DNA from: Halieaceae bacterium UBA3479
Lineage (GTDB): Bacteria; Pseudomonadota; Gammaproteobacteria; Pseudomonadales; Halieaceae
DNA length: 5,800 nucleotides
Direction: 5' to 3'
NCBI GenBank assembly: GCA_002377985.1
Contig: DFQW01000049.1
Span: 1-5,800, forward strand
Positions 4,401 through 5,800 of the stretch are shown here, one piece after another; position 1 is the first letter of the stretch; every line of letters starts with the position of its first letter. Below the pieces are notes generated by a model. That model saw only the letters and a list, made by a program, of their open reading frames with translations. It did no database searches and was not told where the DNA came from. A program made the position numbers and the translations under genes.

Positions 4401-5759
4401 ATGACGACCGCATTAATGACGCAACTGGGTTATGTGGTATCGGCGGGCCTTTTTATCTTTGGCCTGAAAATGCTCGGCTCCCCGGCGACGGCACGGCGCG
4501 GCAACATGGTGTCGGCCATCGGTATGCTGGTGGCCATCATCGCAGCATTACTCGACCAGGGCATTGTGGATTTCACCTGGATTGCCGCCGGTATGGTGGT
4601 AGGTGGTGGCATTGGCGCCATCGCAGCACGGGCTGTGGCCATGACCGCGATGCCCGAAATGGTGGCCTTGTTCAACGGCCTCGGTGGCGCTGCCTCACTG
4701 TTGGTGGGTTGGGCGGCTTTGTCTCCGGATGCCGGTATCTTCACGCTGGTGACCATTGTGCTGTCTATTTTGATCGGTGGCGTGACCCTTACGGGTTCTT
4801 TGGTGGCGTACGGCAAACTATCCGAGACCATTGGCAGTGGTGCGGTTACTTTCTCGGGCCAGCAGATTGTCAACTCGCTGGTAGTGCTCGGGATCCTGGG
4901 TGGCGCAGCGATGTTCTGTATGAATCCCGCGGATCCTAATTGGCTCTATCTGGTGATTGGTCTGGCGCTCCTGTTCGGCATCATGGCGGTCATTCCGATC
5001 GGCGGTGCCGATATGCCGGTGGTCATTTCGTTGTTGAACTCTTACTCCGGTTTGGCGGCCTGTGCTGCCGGCTTCGCGATCAACAACAACGCGCTCATTG
5101 TGGCGGGCTCACTGGTGGGTGCCTCGGGCATCATCCTCACCCAGATCATGTGCAAGGCGATGAATCGCTCGCTGTCGAACGTATTGTTCTCGGGCTTTGC
5201 CAATGTCTCCAGCGAAGAGACCGTGGTGGAAGGCGAGATCAAACCTATTTCGGTGGAAGACGCCTACTACGTACTCGAAGCGGCAACCAACGTGGCGATC
5301 ATTCCCGGGTACGGTATGGCCGTGGCGCAAGCCCAGCACGTAGTCAAGGAGCTCACAGAGCTGCTGGAGAACAACGGTTGCGAAGTGAACTTTGGCATCC
5401 ACCCGGTGGCGGGCCGCATGCCGGGTCATATGAACGTGCTCCTGGCAGAAGCCGATGTCCCCTACGACCAGCTGCTGGAGATGGACGAGATCAACCCACG
5501 GATGGAGATGGTCGACGTGGCGATTGTGATCGGCGCGAATGACGTGGTAAACCCCGCGGCGCGTGAAGTGGAGTCTTCACCGATCTACGGTATGCCCGTG
5601 ATCAACGTGGCGGACGCGCGCACTGTATTTGTGCTTAAGCGATCAATGGCGTCGGGTTTTGCCGGCATCGAGAATCCGCTGTTTTACAAGGACAACACCC
5701 GTATGCTCTTTGGCGACGCCAAGGAGAGCATTGGCGGCCTGGTTCGCGAATTCAGCTAA
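4401..5759 (+). CDS. pntB: NAD(P)+ transhydrogenase, subunit beta (membrane domain II plus NADP(H)-binding domain III)
   Basis: A 452-aa inner-membrane subunit, close to the roughly 460 aa usual for PntB. Residues 1-265 hold about nine hydrophobic helices (near 9-25, 36-52, 58-79, 88-106, 112-135, 156-175, 180-200, 206-228, 230-250). They include the conserved MPEMVALFNGLGG (84-96) and GGADMPVVISLLNSYSG (201-217, with D204). A short hinge leads to cytoplasmic domain III (about 285-452), which binds NADP(H): the GYGMAVAQAQ dinucleotide loop (303-312), FGIHPVAGRMPGHMNVLLAE (331-350), GANDVVNPAARE (378-389), and KRSMASGFAG (413-422) with K413/R414 for the 2'-phosphate. With PntAA and PntAB it couples inward proton flow to NADH + NADP+ giving NAD+ + NADPH. 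The residue aligned with E. coli beta-His91 is N92, and no histidine occurs before H313. It is the last gene of the operon, followed by a strong terminator. Confidence 0.97.
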   Translation: MTTALMTQLGYVVSAGLFIFGLKMLGSPATARRGNMVSAIGMLVAIIAALLDQGIVDFTWIAAGMVVGGGIGAIAARAVAMTAMPEMVALFNGLGGAASLLVGWAALSPDAGIFTLVTIVLSILIGGVTLTGSLVAYGKLSETIGSGAVTFSGQQIVNSLVVLGILGGAAMFCMNPADPNWLYLVIGLALLFGIMAVIPIGGADMPVVISLLNSYSGLAACAAGFAINNNALIVAGSLVGASGIILTQIMCKAMNRSLSNVLFSGFANVSSEETVVEGEIKPISVEDAYYVLEAATNVAIIPGYGMAVAQAQHVVKELTELLENNGCEVNFGIHPVAGRMPGHMNVLLAEADVPYDQLLEMDEINPRMEMVDVAIVIGANDVVNPAAREVESSPIYGMPVINVADARTVFVLKRSMASGFAGIENPLFYKDNTRMLFGDAKESIGGLVREFS

Positions 5760-5773
5760 GCGCGCAATATTAG

Positions 5774-5800
5774 AAAAACCCCGCTTATGCGGGGTTTTTT
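5774..5800 (+). terminator. Strong intrinsic terminator after pntB
   Basis: CCCCGC (5779-5784), loop TTAT (5785-5788), GCGGGG (5789-5794), then six T up to the window end. A5774-A5778 precede the stem, so the helix can extend through A-T pairs and the element could also terminate transcription arriving from the right. It lies 15 bp after the pntB stop. Confidence 0.95.

Noticed and set aside
4940..5542. A 200-codon frame on the plus strand inside pntB
   Set aside because: It is out of frame with the conserved PntB protein, is arginine- and glycine-rich with no recognisable domain, and has no ribosome site. The frame at 4370-4939 is likewise a shadow.

Overview
The window looks like chromosomal DNA of a GC-rich, probably marine gammaproteobacterium. 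The coding is dense, with an ECF sigma factor/ChrR pair next to a COG2907-type flavoprotein and a three-subunit proton-translocating transhydrogenase. The taxonomic placement is inferred from gene content and protein style only. No mobile element, tRNA, rRNA or CRISPR array is visible.

Left half (1-2838): a stress-response module. A FAD/NAD(P)-binding oxidoreductase reads leftwards (2-1267). Its stop overlaps a possible next start codon at the window edge. A 176-bp divergent region (1268-1443) separates it from an ECF sigma factor (1444-2064) that reads rightwards. Then comes a ChrR-type zinc anti-sigma factor (2178-2831). The anti-sigma keeps every metal ligand of the Rhodobacter sphaeroides ChrR type, so singlet oxygen or related photo-oxidative/lipid stress is the best guess for the signal. 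A TGATCC-N16-CGTAAC element in front of the flavoprotein gene matches the remembered promoter pattern of this sigma group, which suggests that the sigma factor switches on the leftward operon. Sigma factor and anti-sigma are not tightly overlapped. The 113-bp gap between them holds a 31-36 codon reading frame that starts at the sigma stop codon and ends 6 bp before chrR, and chrR has no clear Shine-Dalgarno of its own. A terminator hairpin built from the last codons and stop of chrR, followed by seven T, closes the module.

Middle gap (2839-2969): no gene. It holds a perfect 17-bp palindrome 22 bp upstream of pntAA, a good candidate operator, but no convincing promoter hexamers.

Right half (2970-5800): a complete pntAA-pntAB-pntB operon encoding proton-translocating NAD(P)+ transhydrogenase in its three-polypeptide form. 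The genes are 1-2 bp apart with strong Shine-Dalgarno sites. It ends in a textbook intrinsic terminator at 5774-5800. PntAA carries the NAD(H) domain, PntAB three membrane helices, and PntB the remaining helices plus the NADP(H) domain. The enzyme uses the proton motive force to make NADPH from NADH, which would support reductive defence and biosynthesis. A functional tie to the stress module is only inferred from adjacency, and the terminator argues for separate transcription.
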